Source: Nucisporomicrobium flavum (GTDB lineage: Bacteria > Actinomycetota > Actinomycetes > Mycobacteriales > Micromonosporaceae). Taken from it: a stretch of 64,000 bases of DNA. Each line of letters starts with the position of its first letter. Positions within the stretch are counted from its first letter, which is position 1. The stretch spans positions 451,479-515,478 of the forward strand of contig NZ_JADMLH010000004.1 in the NCBI RefSeq assembly GCF_016464385.1. Reading direction: 5' to 3'. This document shows, one piece after another, positions 7,733-17,272 of this stretch. Position numbers and translations under genes: made by a program. The notes below the pieces were generated by a model. The model worked only from the letters and a program-made list of their open reading frames with translations, searched no databases and was not told where the DNA came from.

Positions 7733-8077
7733 CGGCCGCGCGGCCGACGCGAGCCGGCGCGGACCGCCGAAGCGCCTCCGGCAAAGCACCCAAACCGGAC
7801 GTGGATCGCCGTCCGGGGCGGAAACCGGGCCGGCACCCCGCCCGGAGGCGCGCCCCGAAGCGCACGGCGTATGCTTGTCGACGGCGACCGTCTCGTGCGG
7901 TCGACCTCGCGCGCCCTCTGCCACGTGCCGTGTTCGATGAGTGCCTTCGATCATGAGCCGTCAGCGACGGCCCTCCCTGGTCCCGATCCGTCGGGTCCGC
8001 CCTGGGCCGGCGACCGGGCGCCAGGACGCCCACCGCCGGTGAGCGTGACAACCAGGGAAAACAGGGAGCAACCCACC
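7733..8077 (+). promoter_or_regulatory. Leader/promoter region of rpsB
   Basis: 345 bp without a supportable gene. It contains TATGCT at 7870-7875 as a possible -10 element, without a good -35, and a small hairpin GCCGTC/GACGGC at 7957-7971. A long 5' leader before rpsB could carry ribosomal-protein feedback control, but I recognise no known motif. Confidence 0.3.
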
Positions 8078-9010
8078 ATGGCCGTCGTGACCATGCGCCA
8101 GCTGCTGGAGAGCGGTGTCCACTTCGGGCACCAGACCCGGCGCTGGAACCCGAAGATGAAGCGCTTCATCTTCACCGAGCGCAACGGTATCTACATCATC
8201 GACCTGCGCCAGACCCTCGACTACATCGAGAAGGCCTACGCGTACGTGCGGGACACCGTCGCCGAGGGTGGCCACATCCTCTTCGTCGGCACCAAGAAGC
8301 AGGCGCAGGAGGCGATCGCCGAGCAGGCGACCCGCGTCGGCCAGCCGTACGTGAACCACCGCTGGCTGGGCGGCATGCTCACCAACTTCCAGACGGTGTA
8401 CAAGCGCCTGCAGCGCATGAAGGAGCTTGAGGCTCTGGGTGACCTGACCGGCACCGCCGCCGGGTACACCAAGAAGGAGACCCTCCAGCTGTACCGGGAG
8501 AAGACCAAGCTCACCAAGACCCTCGGCGGTCTGCGGGACATGACGAAGGTGCCGTCGGCGATCTGGGTCGTCGACACCAAGAAGGAGCACATCGCCGTCG
8601 ACGAGGCCCGCAAGCTGGGCATCCCGGTCATCGCGGTGCTCGACACCAACTGTGACCCGGACGAGGTCGACTTCCCGATCCCGGGCAACGACGACGCGAT
8701 CCGCTCCGCCGAGCTGCTGACCAAGGTCGTCGCCGCCGCCGTCGCCGACGGCCTCATCGCCCGCTCGGGTCGTAACCGTGGCGACGCCGACGCGAAGCCC
8801 GAGGCGACCGTCGCCGCCGGCGAGCCGCTGCCCGAGTGGGAGCGCGACCTGTACGAGGGCGCCGAGAAGAAGGCCGCCGACGCCGAGCCGGCTGCGGCTG
8901 CCCCCGCCGCCGAGGCCGCCCCTGCTGCTGAGGCCGCTCCTGCTGCTGAGGCTGCCCCCGCCGCCGAGGCCGCTCCTGCCGCCGAGCCGGTCGCGACCGC
9001 AGCGGAGTAA
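8078..9010 (+). CDS. rpsB: 30S ribosomal protein S2
   Basis: S2, 310 residues. The family core is intact: [88 protein letters not shown]. The ATG at 8078 has GGGAG upstream; an open frame extends further 5' but is not conserved. After about residue 260 comes an acidic/alanine-rich extension built from repeated AAEAAPA units to the end, absent from most S2 proteins but typical of actinobacterial versions; it is probably a flexible tail. S2 binds late on the 30S head/body junction near S1. tsf follows at 78 nt, separated by a strong hairpin. Confidence 0.99.
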   Translation: MAVVTMRQLLESGVHFGHQTRRWNPKMKRFIFTERNGIYIIDLRQTLDYIEKAYAYVRDTVAEGGHILFVGTKKQAQEAIAEQATRVGQPYVNHRWLGGMLTNFQTVYKRLQRMKELEALGDLTGTAAGYTKKETLQLYREKTKLTKTLGGLRDMTKVPSAIWVVDTKKEHIAVDEARKLGIPVIAVLDTNCDPDEVDFPIPGNDDAIRSAELLTKVVAAAVADGLIARSGRNRGDADAKPEATVAAGEPLPEWERDLYEGAEKKAADAEPAAAAPAAEAAPAAEAAPAAEAAPAAEAAPAAEPVATAAE

Positions 9011-9018
9011 GTCCGCCG

Positions 9019-9046
9019 ACGCCGGCCGCCTGCGGGCGGCCGGCGT
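9019..9046 (+). terminator. Perfect 12-bp hairpin between rpsB and tsf
   Basis: ACGCCGGCCGCC (9019-9030) pairs with GGCGGCCGGCGT (9035-9046) around a TGCG loop. There is no U-tract. It could be a partial terminator/attenuator or an RNA-processing signal that sets the S2 to EF-Ts ratio. Confidence 0.65.
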
Positions 9047-9088
9047 TCACCGACAGCCAGCGAGACTTCCAGAGGATCAGAGAGAGTC

Positions 9089-9919
9089 ATGGCCAACTAC
9101 ACCGCCGCGGACGTCAAGAAGCTCCGCGACCTCACCGGCGCCGGCATGATGGACTGCAAGAAGGCGCTCGACGAGTCGGACGGTGACTTCGACAAGGCCG
9201 TCGAGTTCCTGCGCATCAAGGGTGCCAAGGACGTCGGCAAGCGCGCCGGCCGTACCGCCGCCAACGGCATCGTCAGCCACTTCGACAAGGCGCTGCTCGA
9301 GCTCAACTGCGAGACCGACTTCGTCGCGAAGACCCCCGACTTCGTCGCGCTGGGTCAGCAGCTGGTCGAGCACGGCTCCAAGACCAAGGCCGGGGACGCC
9401 GCCGCGCTGCTCGGTTCGAAGCTCGAGGACGGCCGCGCCGTCGCCGACGTGATCCAGGAGTTCTCCGCCAAGATCGGCGAGAAGATCGTGGTGAACCGCT
9501 TCGCCGAGCTCGACGGCACCGTCGCGGTCTACCTGCACCGCAAGGCCCAGGACCTGCCGCCGCAGGTGGGTGTCCTGGTGCAGTACACCGGCAAGGACGA
9601 CGAGGCCGGCGCCGACGACGCCCGCGCCGTCGGCATGCAGATCGCCGCCATGCGCCCGAAGTTCCTCACCCGCGACGAGGTTCCCGCCGAGACGGTCGAG
9701 AACGAGCGCCGCATCGCCGAGGAGACCGCGCGCGAGGAGGGCAAGCCCGAGCAGGCCCTGCCCAAGATCGTCGAGGGCCGGGTGAACTCGTTCTTCAAGG
9801 ACTTCGTCCTGCTCGAGCAGCCGTCGGTCACCGACAACAAGAAGACGGTCAAGCAGGTTGCGGCCGAGGCCGGCATCGAGGTCACGCGCTTCGTCCGGTT
9901 CGAGGTCGGCCAGGAGTAA
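9089..9919 (+). CDS. tsf: Elongation factor Ts
   Basis: EF-Ts, 276 residues, the guanine-nucleotide exchange factor of EF-Tu. The N-terminal UBA-like domain ([20 protein letters not shown]) and the EF-Tu contact sequence ([14 protein letters not shown]) are intact, as is the dimerisation core ([20 protein letters not shown]) and the C-terminal [15 protein letters not shown] and [11 protein letters not shown]. The length is typical for actinobacteria. It follows rpsB, as in most bacteria, and is followed by a terminator hairpin. Confidence 0.99.
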   Translation: MANYTAADVKKLRDLTGAGMMDCKKALDESDGDFDKAVEFLRIKGAKDVGKRAGRTAANGIVSHFDKALLELNCETDFVAKTPDFVALGQQLVEHGSKTKAGDAAALLGSKLEDGRAVADVIQEFSAKIGEKIVVNRFAELDGTVAVYLHRKAQDLPPQVGVLVQYTGKDDEAGADDARAVGMQIAAMRPKFLTRDEVPAETVENERRIAEETAREEGKPEQALPKIVEGRVNSFFKDFVLLEQPSVTDNKKTVKQVAAEAGIEVTRFVRFEVGQE

Positions 9920-9941
9920 TCCAGGCATCAGCGCACTGCGC

Positions 9942-9977
9942 GGGAGGCCGGGACGCGACACAAGCGCCCGGCCTCCC
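9942..9977 (+). terminator. Hairpin terminator after tsf
   Basis: GGGAGGCCGGG (9942-9952) pairs perfectly with CCCGGCCTCCC (9967-9977), with an additional CGC/GCG pair in the loop. It lies between tsf and pyrH and ends the rpsB-tsf unit. Confidence 0.8.
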
Positions 9978-10021
9978 CGTCACATAAGGTCTTCTGTTAG
10001 CGAAGGAAGGGCGGGGTCGGC

Positions 10022-10786
10022 ATGACGATGGTGACCGAGCAGACTGTCGCGGTGGGCGAGGTTCCGGCGCAGCGACCCGATCGGCCCCGGCGGGTCGTAC
10101 TCAAGCTCTCCGGCGAGGTCTTCGGCGGCGGCGCGGTCGGCGTCGACCCCGACGTCGTGCAGGGCATCGCCCGGCAGATCGCCACCGTCACCCGCCGCGG
10201 CGTCCAGGTCGCGGTCGTGGTCGGCGGCGGCAACTTCTTCCGCGGCGCCGAGCTGCAGAAGCGCGGCATGGACCGCAACCGCGCCGACTACATGGGCATG
10301 CTGGGCACGGTCATGAACTGCCTGGCCCTGCAGGACTTCCTCGAGAAGGAGGGCATCGAGACGCGGGTACAGACCGCGATCACGATGGCCCAGGTCGCCG
10401 AGCCGTACATCCCGCTGCGCGCCATCCGCCACCTCGAGAAGGGCCGTGTCGTGATCTTCGGCGCCGGCGCGGGCATGCCGTACTTCTCCACCGACACGGT
10501 CACGGCCCAGCGCGCCCTGGAGATCCACGCGGACCTCGTGCTGATGAGCAAGAACGGCGTCGACGGCGTCTACACCGCGGACCCGCGGACCGACCCCGAC
10601 GCCCGCAAGATCGACCACATCACCTTCGCCGGCGTGCTGCAGCAGGGTCTGCGCGTCGCCGACCAGGCGGCCTTCAGCCTCTGCGAGGAGAACGGCCTGC
10701 CGATGCTCGTCTTCGGGGCCCAGGGTGACGACACGATCGTCCGAGCCGTCAGCGGCGAGAAGATCGGTACCTTGATCACCGCCTGA
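10022..10786 (+). CDS. pyrH: UMP kinase
   Basis: Bacterial UMP kinase, 254 residues; phosphorylates UMP to UDP. Amino-acid-kinase fold motifs: [15 protein letters not shown] (phosphate loop), [54 protein letters not shown] and [16 protein letters not shown], ending with the C-terminal [10 protein letters not shown]. The first about 20 residues are a variable actinobacterial extension. It precedes frr in the conserved pyrH-frr pair. Confidence 0.99.
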   Translation: MTMVTEQTVAVGEVPAQRPDRPRRVVLKLSGEVFGGGAVGVDPDVVQGIARQIATVTRRGVQVAVVVGGGNFFRGAELQKRGMDRNRADYMGMLGTVMNCLALQDFLEKEGIETRVQTAITMAQVAEPYIPLRAIRHLEKGRVVIFGAGAGMPYFSTDTVTAQRALEIHADLVLMSKNGVDGVYTADPRTDPDARKIDHITFAGVLQQGLRVADQAAFSLCEENGLPMLVFGAQGDDTIVRAVSGEKIGTLITA

Positions 10787-10842
10787 TCCCGCGCCACAAC
10801 CACCATCGGACGCATGACGAGAAGCAAGGAGGCGACGGAGCG

Positions 10843-11400
10843 GTGATCGATGAGATCCTCTTCGAGGCCGAAGAGAAGATGGAGAGCGCGGTCGAGCACG
10901 CCAAGGAGGAGTTCGCCGCGATCCGTACGGGCCGTGCCACGCCGGCGATGTTCTCCAAGATCGTCGTCGACTACTACGGCGCGCCCACCCCGGTGACGCA
11001 GATGGCCTCCGTCGGCGTCCCCGAGCCGCGCATGGTGATCGTCAAGCCGTACGACCAGACCCAGCTCGGCGCGATCGAGCGGGCCATCCGCGACTCGGAC
11101 CTCGGTGTCAACCCCAACAACGAGGGCACCCAGCTGCGCATCCACCTCCCGCAGATGACGGAGGAGCGGCGCCGCGAAATGATCAAGGTAGCGCGGCACA
11201 AGGCCGAGGAGAGCCGCGTGGCGATCCGCAACGTGCGCCGCAAGGCCAAGGAGCAGCTCGACCGCCTCGTCAAGGACGGCGACGCGGGCGAGGACGACGG
11301 CCGGCGCGCCGAGAAGGAGCTCGACGACGTCACGCACAAGTATGTCGCCGTCGTCGACGAGCTCGTCAAGCACAAGGAAGCCGAGCTTCTCGAGGTCTGA
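10843..11400 (+). CDS. frr: Ribosome recycling factor
   Basis: RRF, 185 residues; with EF-G it splits post-termination ribosomes. Motifs: [54 protein letters not shown] and the long C-terminal helix with [17 protein letters not shown] at 10843 is preceded by AAGGAGG. The stop overlaps the cdsA start (TGATG), so frr and cdsA are translationally coupled. Confidence 0.99.
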   Translation: MIDEILFEAEEKMESAVEHAKEEFAAIRTGRATPAMFSKIVVDYYGAPTPVTQMASVGVPEPRMVIVKPYDQTQLGAIERAIRDSDLGVNPNNEGTQLRIHLPQMTEERRREMIKVARHKAEESRVAIRNVRRKAKEQLDRLVKDGDAGEDDGRRAEKELDDVTHKYVAVVDELVKHKEAELLEV

Positions 11401-12758
11401 TGTCGTACCTCGAGCCCCGCGGCGGGCATCCCGGCAGCCGGGCGTCTGATCCCTCCGACGCCCCGTCGCCGTACGCCGGTGACCGGCCGCCCGCCGAGGG
11501 GCTCACCCCGCCCGTCACCGGCCCCGGCGCCCCGGCACCGCGCAGCGTGCCACCGGCCGGAGCGCAGGAAGGCGGCCCGCGGGGAGTGCCGCAGCCCGGG
11601 GCGGCACCGCGCAGCGTGCCACCGGCCGCAGCGCAGGCCGGCCCGCCGACCGGACCGGTCCGCGGAGGGCACCAGCCCGACGCTTCCTGGGCCCATCAGC
11701 CGACCGCCCCCCACTGGGTGACCCCGTCCCCGGAGCACGTGACCCCGTCCCCGGAGCACGTGACCCCGTCTCCGGAGCACACTGACCCGCCGTTCGTCCC
11801 CGAGCCGGCGTGGGCCGCGCCCACCGCCGCCACCTCCACCTCTCAGGCGGAGTGGGAGTTGACCACGGCCGAGACGGCCCGCCGTGGCCCCGGGAAGCGG
11901 CGGGCGGGGCGGGACGGGCGTCCGGCGCCGCAGAAGCAGCAGGCCGGCCGGGCGGGGCGCAACCTGCCCGCAGCCATCGCTGTCGGCGCGAGCCTCGTGC
12001 TGGTCGTGCTCGCGTCGATGCTGGTCTGGAAGCCGGCGTTCCTCGGCGTGATCGCGCTGGCCTCCGGCGTCGGCATCTGGGAGATGGTCCGGGCGCTCAA
12101 GGTCACCGGCGCGCGGCCGCCGCTGGTCCCGCTGGTCGGCGGTGGCCTGTTGATGACCGGCCTGGCCTGGTACGAGGGCCCCGACGCGCTCGAGATCGGC
12201 CTGCTCGCCACCCTGCTGGCCGCCCTGGTCTGGCGCTTCAGCGAGCACAAGGTGGGCTTCCGGCGCGACATGGCGGCCGCCGCGCTCATCGCCGTGTACG
12301 TACCGTTCCTGCTCAGCTTCGGCGTGCTGCTGGTCAAGCCCGACGACGGCCCCGGCCGCGTGCTGTGCACGCTGCTCGCCGTGGTGCTGTCGGACACCGG
12401 CGGGTACGCGGCCGGCGTCTTCTTCGGCAAGCACCCCATGGCGCCCCGGATCAGCCCCAAGAAGTCCTGGGAGGGCTTCGCCGGCTCGGTCACCGCGGCG
12501 GCGGTCGGCGGTGCGCTGCTCGTGTATTTCCTGCTCGACGACGTACCTTTCTACTGGGGCCTGCTCTTCGGGGCTGTGATCTCCGTCGCCGCAGTGGTCG
12601 GCGACCTGGCCGAGTCCATGCTCAAGCGCGACATCGGCATCAAGGACATGAGCAACCTGCTGCCCGGCCACGGCGGGGTCATGGACCGGCTCGACTCGAT
12701 CCTGTTCGCGGTGCCGGCCGCATACCTGCTGCTCTCGCTGATCGCGCCGCCGGGGTAG
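11400..12758 (+). CDS. cdsA: Phosphatidate cytidylyltransferase with long disordered N-terminus
   Basis: CDP-diacylglycerol synthase, 452 residues, making CDP-DAG from phosphatidate and CTP in the membrane. The catalytic C-terminal part has several membrane helices from about residue 185 and the family signature near the end ([66 protein letters not shown]). The first about 180 residues are Pro/Ala-rich and disordered, with internal repeats APRSVPPA (twice) and TPSPEHV (three times). Such extensions are a common actinobacterial elaboration and could recruit partners at the membrane (inference). Starts in the frr stop codon. Confidence 0.96.
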   Translation: MSYLEPRGGHPGSRASDPSDAPSPYAGDRPPAEGLTPPVTGPGAPAPRSVPPAGAQEGGPRGVPQPGAAPRSVPPAAAQAGPPTGPVRGGHQPDASWAHQPTAPHWVTPSPEHVTPSPEHVTPSPEHTDPPFVPEPAWAAPTAATSTSQAEWELTTAETARRGPGKRRAGRDGRPAPQKQQAGRAGRNLPAAIAVGASLVLVVLASMLVWKPAFLGVIALASGVGIWEMVRALKVTGARPPLVPLVGGGLLMTGLAWYEGPDALEIGLLATLLAALVWRFSEHKVGFRRDMAAAALIAVYVPFLLSFGVLLVKPDDGPGRVLCTLLAVVLSDTGGYAAGVFFGKHPMAPRISPKKSWEGFAGSVTAAAVGGALLVYFLLDDVPFYWGLLFGAVISVAAVVGDLAESMLKRDIGIKDMSNLLPGHGGVMDRLDSILFAVPAAYLLLSLIAPPG

Positions 12759-12792
12759 GCGTGCGCGCCCGACGTGGGAGACTGGTTACGCC

Positions 12793-13971
12793 ATGACGAT
12801 TCTTCCGGTCATCCCGACCAGCCCCGACGCTCCCGACGCGGTCACCACGCGGCGTCGCCCCACCATGCCCCCGCGCCACCTCGCGGACCTCGACCTGGCC
12901 GGCCGCAAGGCCGCCGTCGCCGACCTGGGTGAGCCCGCGTTCCGCGCGAAGCAGCTCTCCACGCACTACTTCGGCCGGCTCGTGCGCGACCCGGAGGCGA
13001 TGACCGACCTGCCGGCCGCGGCCCGCGCCCGTCTCGCCGAGGACCTGCTGCCCACGCTGCTGACCCCGCAGCGGGAGCTCGCCTGCGACGACGGCGCCAC
13101 CCGCAAGACGCTGTGGCGGCTGCACGACGGCGCCATGGTGGAGAGCGTCCTGATGGGCTATCCCGACCGGATCACCGCCTGCGTCTCCAGCCAGGCGGGC
13201 TGCGGCATGGCCTGCCCGTTCTGCGCGACCGGCCAGGCCGGGCTGACCCGCAACCTGTCCGTGGCCGAGATCGTCGACCAGGTCGTCTACCTGGCCGGCG
13301 TCGCCGCGTCGGGCGCGGTCACCGGTTCGCCGCCGCGGCTGTCCCGGGTCGTCTTCATGGGCATGGGCGAGCCGCTGGCCAACTATCCCCGGGTGATCCA
13401 GGCCGTACGCCGCCTCACCGCGCCGGCGCCGGAGGGCCTCGGCCTGTCACAACGGCACATCACCGTCTCCACCGTGGGCCTCGTGCCCGCAATGCGCCGG
13501 TTGATCGCCGAAGAGCTGTCGGTGACCCTTGCGTTGTCCCTGCACGCCCCCGATGATGATCTGCGCGATGAGCTAGTGCCTGTCAACCAGCGTTGGAAGG
13601 TGGCCGAGGTGCTCGATGCCGCGTTCGACTACGCGGCGCAGACCGGGCGTCGGATCTCCATCGAATACGCCCTGATCAGGGACGTAAACGATCAGCCCTG
13701 GCGTGCCGACCTGCTTGGCAGGCTGCTGCACGGCAAGCTGGCGCATGTGAACCTGATCCCGCTCAACCCGACACCGGGCAGCAAGTGGGACGCCAGCCCC
13801 AAGCCGGTCGAGCGCGAGTTCGTCCGCCGGCTGCGGGAGGCGGGCGTCGCCACCACGGTGCGGGACACCCGGGGCCGGGAGATCGACGGTGCGTGCGGCC
13901 AGCTGGCCGCAAGTGAGCTGACGGTGGTGGACGCTGGGGGCGCCGCCGCCGACGCGGAGGTGGCACGATGA
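12793..13971 (+). CDS. rlmN: 23S rRNA/tRNA adenine-C2 methyltransferase (radical SAM)
   Basis: RlmN, 392 residues; methylates C2 of A2503 in 23S rRNA and A37 in some tRNAs. The radical-SAM cluster ligands are C137, C141 and C144 in [11 protein letters not shown]. Also seen: the N-terminal helix pair [15 protein letters not shown], the [20 protein letters not shown] strand, the GMGEPLANY motif, SLHAPDD, NVNDQPW-like RDVNDQPW and [13 protein letters not shown]. The C-terminal [20 protein letters not shown] contains the second essential Cys region (GACGQL). The start at 12793 gives a variable Pro-rich lead of about 30 residues. It follows cdsA by 34 nt. Confidence 0.98.
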   Translation: MTILPVIPTSPDAPDAVTTRRRPTMPPRHLADLDLAGRKAAVADLGEPAFRAKQLSTHYFGRLVRDPEAMTDLPAAARARLAEDLLPTLLTPQRELACDDGATRKTLWRLHDGAMVESVLMGYPDRITACVSSQAGCGMACPFCATGQAGLTRNLSVAEIVDQVVYLAGVAASGAVTGSPPRLSRVVFMGMGEPLANYPRVIQAVRRLTAPAPEGLGLSQRHITVSTVGLVPAMRRLIAEELSVTLALSLHAPDDDLRDELVPVNQRWKVAEVLDAAFDYAAQTGRRISIEYALIRDVNDQPWRADLLGRLLHGKLAHVNLIPLNPTPGSKWDASPKPVEREFVRRLREAGVATTVRDTRGREIDGACGQLAASELTVVDAGGAAADAEVAR

Positions 13972-14011
13972 CTGGGCTCAGTTCCCAGCAGACGCGAATT
14001 TGGGAGACGTT

Positions 14012-15100
14012 GTGACGAGTCAGGGGCAGCGTTTCCGCCGTCGCGCACTGCGCCGCGGCTACAAGGTGGACGAGGTCGACGCCTTCCTCGACCGGGTCGA
14101 GGCCACCCTCGCCGGCGAGCAGGTCGGCGCGCCCGTCGGCGCCCAGGAGGTGCATGACGTCGTCTTCCGCGTCCGTTTCGGCGGGTACGACGAGTGGCAG
14201 GTCGACCTGCACCTCGACCGGGTCGAGCGGCAGCTGGCCGAGTTCGAGGAGCGCGGTGGCGGCCCCGGAGCCGGTCGCGCCGAGGTCCGCATGCAGCCCG
14301 AGCCGATGCGCGGGGGCATGCCGCCCGAGCGCATGGGTGACCGGATGAGCCAGGCGCTGGGCCGCGGCGCCCCGCCCACCGAGCGTCTCCCCGCCCCGGT
14401 GCGCGACGACCGCCAGTTCGCCCGTGACGACCAGTTCGCCCGTGACGATCAGTTCGCTCGCGACGATCAGTACGCGCGTGACGACCAGTACGGCCGCGAC
14501 CCGTACCTGCACGAGGAGCGCCTGCAGCCGCAGCCCATGCCGCAGCGGCCGCAGATGCCGGGGCCCGACCCGTACGGGCGCTACGAGGAGCCGGGCTACG
14601 GCCAGCAGCAGCAGCAGCCGCCGCAGCGTCCCCAGGCCCCGCAGGGCTATGACACCGGCGGCTACGAGCAGTTCGAGCCCGGCCGGCACGGCAAGGCCGA
14701 CATGACCGCGGAGATCCGCATGCCCGAGCGGGAGCGGGGCGGCTTCGGCGGCCCGGCCCCGATGAGCGCGCCCCCGATGAGCGGCCCGCCGATGGGTGGC
14801 CCGCCCATGGGTGGCCCTCCGCCGATGGGTGGCGGCCAGGGCGGCAGCCCCGAGCTCTACCGGGTGGACCAGCTGCGCCGCACGTTCCAGCCGCGCCGCT
14901 TCGGCAGCGGGTACGACCCGGTGCAGGTCGACCGGCTGTTCGAGAGCATCCTGCAGGCGATGACCGGTCGCGGCCCGATGCCGGTGCCCGAGAACGAGCT
15001 CGACACGCTGCAGTTCGGGCTGGTTCCCGGCGGCTACTTCGAGGCCGAGGTGGACGCCGCACTGCGCGAGGTCAAGGACATCCTGCTCCGCGGCCGCTGA
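14012..15100 (+). CDS. DivIVA-domain protein with two flanking domains and a repeat linker
   Basis: 362 residues, GTG at 14012. The N-terminal segment FRRRALRRGYKVDEVDAFLD is a DivIVA signature, followed by FRVRFGGYDEWQVDLHLDRV and a short coiled coil. The C-terminal segment YRVDQLRRTFQPRRFGSGYD-PVQVDRLFESIL repeats the same DivIVA layout and ends EAEVDAALREVKDILL. Between them is a low-complexity linker with five DDQFARDD-type units, Gln runs and repeats of MGGPPMGG. The two-domain arrangement differs from classical Wag31/DivIVA, which has one N-terminal domain and a long coiled coil. A role in polar growth or septation is plausible but not shown. A hairpin ends the gene. Confidence 0.85.
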   Translation: MTSQGQRFRRRALRRGYKVDEVDAFLDRVEATLAGEQVGAPVGAQEVHDVVFRVRFGGYDEWQVDLHLDRVERQLAEFEERGGGPGAGRAEVRMQPEPMRGGMPPERMGDRMSQALGRGAPPTERLPAPVRDDRQFARDDQFARDDQFARDDQYARDDQYGRDPYLHEERLQPQPMPQRPQMPGPDPYGRYEEPGYGQQQQQPPQRPQAPQGYDTGGYEQFEPGRHGKADMTAEIRMPERERGGFGGPAPMSAPPMSGPPMGGPPMGGPPPMGGGQGGSPELYRVDQLRRTFQPRRFGSGYDPVQVDRLFESILQAMTGRGPMPVPENELDTLQFGLVPGGYFEAEVDAALREVKDILLRGR

Positions 15101-15115
15101 GCCCCACGCACCGAA

Positions 15116-15151
15116 ACGGCCCGCTTCCCCGGATAGGGGGAGGCGGGCCGT
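15116..15151. terminator. Bidirectional hairpin terminator
   Basis: Arms ACGGCCCGCTTCCCC (15116-15130) and GGGGGAGGCGGGCCGT (15136-15151) pair almost perfectly around GGATA. It lies between the convergent DivIVA-like and DUF2631 genes. Confidence 0.85.
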
Positions 15152-15167
15152 CGAGCGTTACGGGACG

Positions 15168-15395
15168 CTACTGGTCGTTGGCCTTGAGGCCGTTGCGCCG
15201 CAGCACCGAGTCGGCGAGCACGATCACGATGAGCAGTGCCGCGAGGCCGATCAGCCAGAGGTTCTCGGTGTTGCCCTCGTGGTTGCCCCACAAGTAGAGC
15301 AGCAGGATCGCGGCCGATCCGATGGCGCCCCGGCGGGCCCACTTGCGGTTGCCCGGCTTGAGCTGGTCAGGCGCGTAAACCGGCTCTTCTGCCAC
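15168..15395 (-). CDS. DUF2631 small membrane protein
   Basis: 75 residues: a soluble head ending PGNRKWARRGAIGSAAILLL and two membrane segments (GAIGSAAILLLYLWG and LWLIGLAALLIVIVLADSVL) separated by NHEGNTEN. This is the DUF2631 layout (actinobacterial, function unknown), often found near dxr/cdsA genes. Convergent with the DivIVA-like gene, sharing its terminator. Confidence 0.85.
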   Translation of the reverse strand: MAEEPVYAPDQLKPGNRKWARRGAIGSAAILLLYLWGNHEGNTENLWLIGLAALLIVIVLADSVLRRNGLKANDQ

Positions 15396-15525
15396 GACTC
15401 GGTCCTCCTGCGAAATACGGTGGGAACGTCGAGGTCAGTGTCGCACGGCGCCTCCGCGCGCGGCTCACCAACCCGTACCCGGTACCTTCGATGCCGTCGG
15501 TAACGTCGGACGAGGGAGCGACACG

Positions 15526-17073
15526 GTGCGGATCACGGGCACTGGGCATGCCAGCATGCGGATCGACACGGGCGCGGGCAGCATTCTGTGCGACCCCTGG
15601 GTCAACCCGGCGTACTTCGCGTCGTGGTTCCCGTTCCCGGACAACTCGCTGCTGGACTGGGAGACGCTGGGCGACGTCGACTACCTGTACGTCTCCCACC
15701 TGCACCGGGACCACTTCGACGCCGAGCACCTCAAGCGGTTCGTCAGCAAGAAGGCGACCGTGCTCCTGCCCGAGTATCCGACGAGCCAGCTCGAGGACGA
15801 GCTGCGCGACCTGGGCTTCACGAGCTTCCTCAAGACCAAGAGCAACGAGGTGCACGAGCTCGACGGCGGCCTCAAGGTCATGATCCAGGCGCTGATCAGC
15901 CCCACCGACGGCCCGATCGGTGACTCGTCGCTCTGGGTCGAGCACGACGGCGTCCGCGTGCTCAACCAGAACGACGCGCGCCCCACGGACCTTTCCGTCT
16001 TCGCGGAGCTCGGCCACGTGCACGCGCACATGCTGCAGTTCTCCGGCGCGATCTGGTACCCGATGGTCTACGAGCTGCCCCAGGCCGCCAAGACCGCGTT
16101 CGGCAAGCAGAAGCGCGACCGGCAGTTCGACCGGACGTGGCGGTACATCGACGACCTCAAGGCCGACCACGTCTTCCCGATCGCCGGCCCGCCGTGTTTC
16201 CTCGACGACGAGCTGTGGCAGTTCAACGACATCCACGGCGACGAGGGCAACATCTTCCCGGACCAGTCGGTGTTCATGAGCGAGTACGCGAAGGTCGGCG
16301 GCACCAACGGCGTCGTCCTGCTGCCCGGCAGCGTCTCAGAGCTCACCACCGACGGCATCGAGACCACCCACCCCACCGATGTGGACGAGTTCTTCGCCAA
16401 CAAGAAGGCCCACCTCGAGGAGATGCGCGAGCGCAAGGCGCCGATCATCGCCGCCGAGAAGGCGTCGTGGCGGCACCCCGAGATCGACGTGCTGGGCGAG
16501 CTGAAGAAGCGCATCGAGCCGCTGCTCGAGGAGTCGATCTACCTGGCCAAGGGCGTCGGCGGCCCGGTCCGCTTCGACCTGGTCAGCTACGACGGCGATG
16601 CGGTCGAGTCGATCGTGGTGGACTTCCCCGGCAAGCAGGTGCGCCCGTACGCCGACGAGAAGGTCCGCTACCGCTTCCGTACCCAGCGCGAGCTGATCGA
16701 GCACCTCATCTTCATCGACGAGGGCGACTGGGTGAACTCGCTCTTCCTCTCCTGCCGCTTCACCGCGGCCCGCATCGGCCAGTACAACGAGTTCGTCTAC
16801 GCGTTCTTCAAGTGCCTCAGCGAGGAGCGCCTCCAGTACGCCGAGGGCTGGTACGACGAGCACGAGAAGACGGTCGAGGCTGAGGACACGCAGCTGGGCG
16901 ACTGGACGGTCCAGCGCCGCTGCCCGCACCTGAAGGCCGACCTCAGCCGCTTCGGCATCGTCGACGGCAACGTGCTCACCTGCCAGCTGCACGGATGGAA
17001 GTTCGACCTGCCCAGCGGCCGCTGCCTCACCAGCGTCGGCCACAAGATCCGTGCGGAAAAAGCCACTTCATAA
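15526..17073 (+). CDS. MBL-fold hydrolase fused to a C-terminal Rieske domain
   Basis: 515 residues with GTG at 15526 and GAGGGAG upstream. The N-terminal metallo-beta-lactamase domain has the metal signature SHLHRDHFD (H58, H60, D62, H63) and later an UlaG-like GDSSLWVEHDGVRVL and NDARPT. The central region (about 270-440) has no domain I can name. The C-terminus is a Rieske [2Fe-2S] domain with C466-x-H468 and C486-x2-H489 (CPHLKAD...LTCQLHGW). The combination recalls CMP-N-acetylneuraminate hydroxylase, which also pairs an MBL fold with a Rieske centre but in the opposite order, so a monooxygenase-type reaction on an unknown substrate is possible (inference). It is well conserved in codon use and likely a native gene. 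A hairpin terminates it. Confidence 0.9.
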   Translation: MRITGTGHASMRIDTGAGSILCDPWVNPAYFASWFPFPDNSLLDWETLGDVDYLYVSHLHRDHFDAEHLKRFVSKKATVLLPEYPTSQLEDELRDLGFTSFLKTKSNEVHELDGGLKVMIQALISPTDGPIGDSSLWVEHDGVRVLNQNDARPTDLSVFAELGHVHAHMLQFSGAIWYPMVYELPQAAKTAFGKQKRDRQFDRTWRYIDDLKADHVFPIAGPPCFLDDELWQFNDIHGDEGNIFPDQSVFMSEYAKVGGTNGVVLLPGSVSELTTDGIETTHPTDVDEFFANKKAHLEEMRERKAPIIAAEKASWRHPEIDVLGELKKRIEPLLEESIYLAKGVGGPVRFDLVSYDGDAVESIVVDFPGKQVRPYADEKVRYRFRTQRELIEHLIFIDEGDWVNSLFLSCRFTAARIGQYNEFVYAFFKCLSEERLQYAEGWYDEHEKTVEAEDTQLGDWTVQRRCPHLKADLSRFGIVDGNVLTCQLHGWKFDLPSGRCLTSVGHKIRAEKATS

Positions 17074-17124
17074 GCAGAGGTCGTAGCTCGGTGGGTGGTG
17101 CGGACCGTCGCTCCCGCCGAGGCC

Positions 17125-17159
17125 GGGGCCGGGGCCCAGCATTCGCTGGCCCTGGCCCC
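17125..17159 (+). terminator. Hairpin terminator after the MBL-Rieske gene
   Basis: GGGGCCGGGGCC (17125-17136) pairs with GGCCCTGGCCCC (17148-17159) with one G-U pair, followed by ttcatt. Confidence 0.7.
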
Positions 17160-17272
17160 TTCATTCTGCGTGAGTGGCTTTCGCGCAGCCTGGGATCGAC
17201 GGGCCGTGGTTGCGCTCCGGGATCCCGCGCACTCTGGTGTCACATCCAGCGAGTGACATCCGGGAGCAGCTC

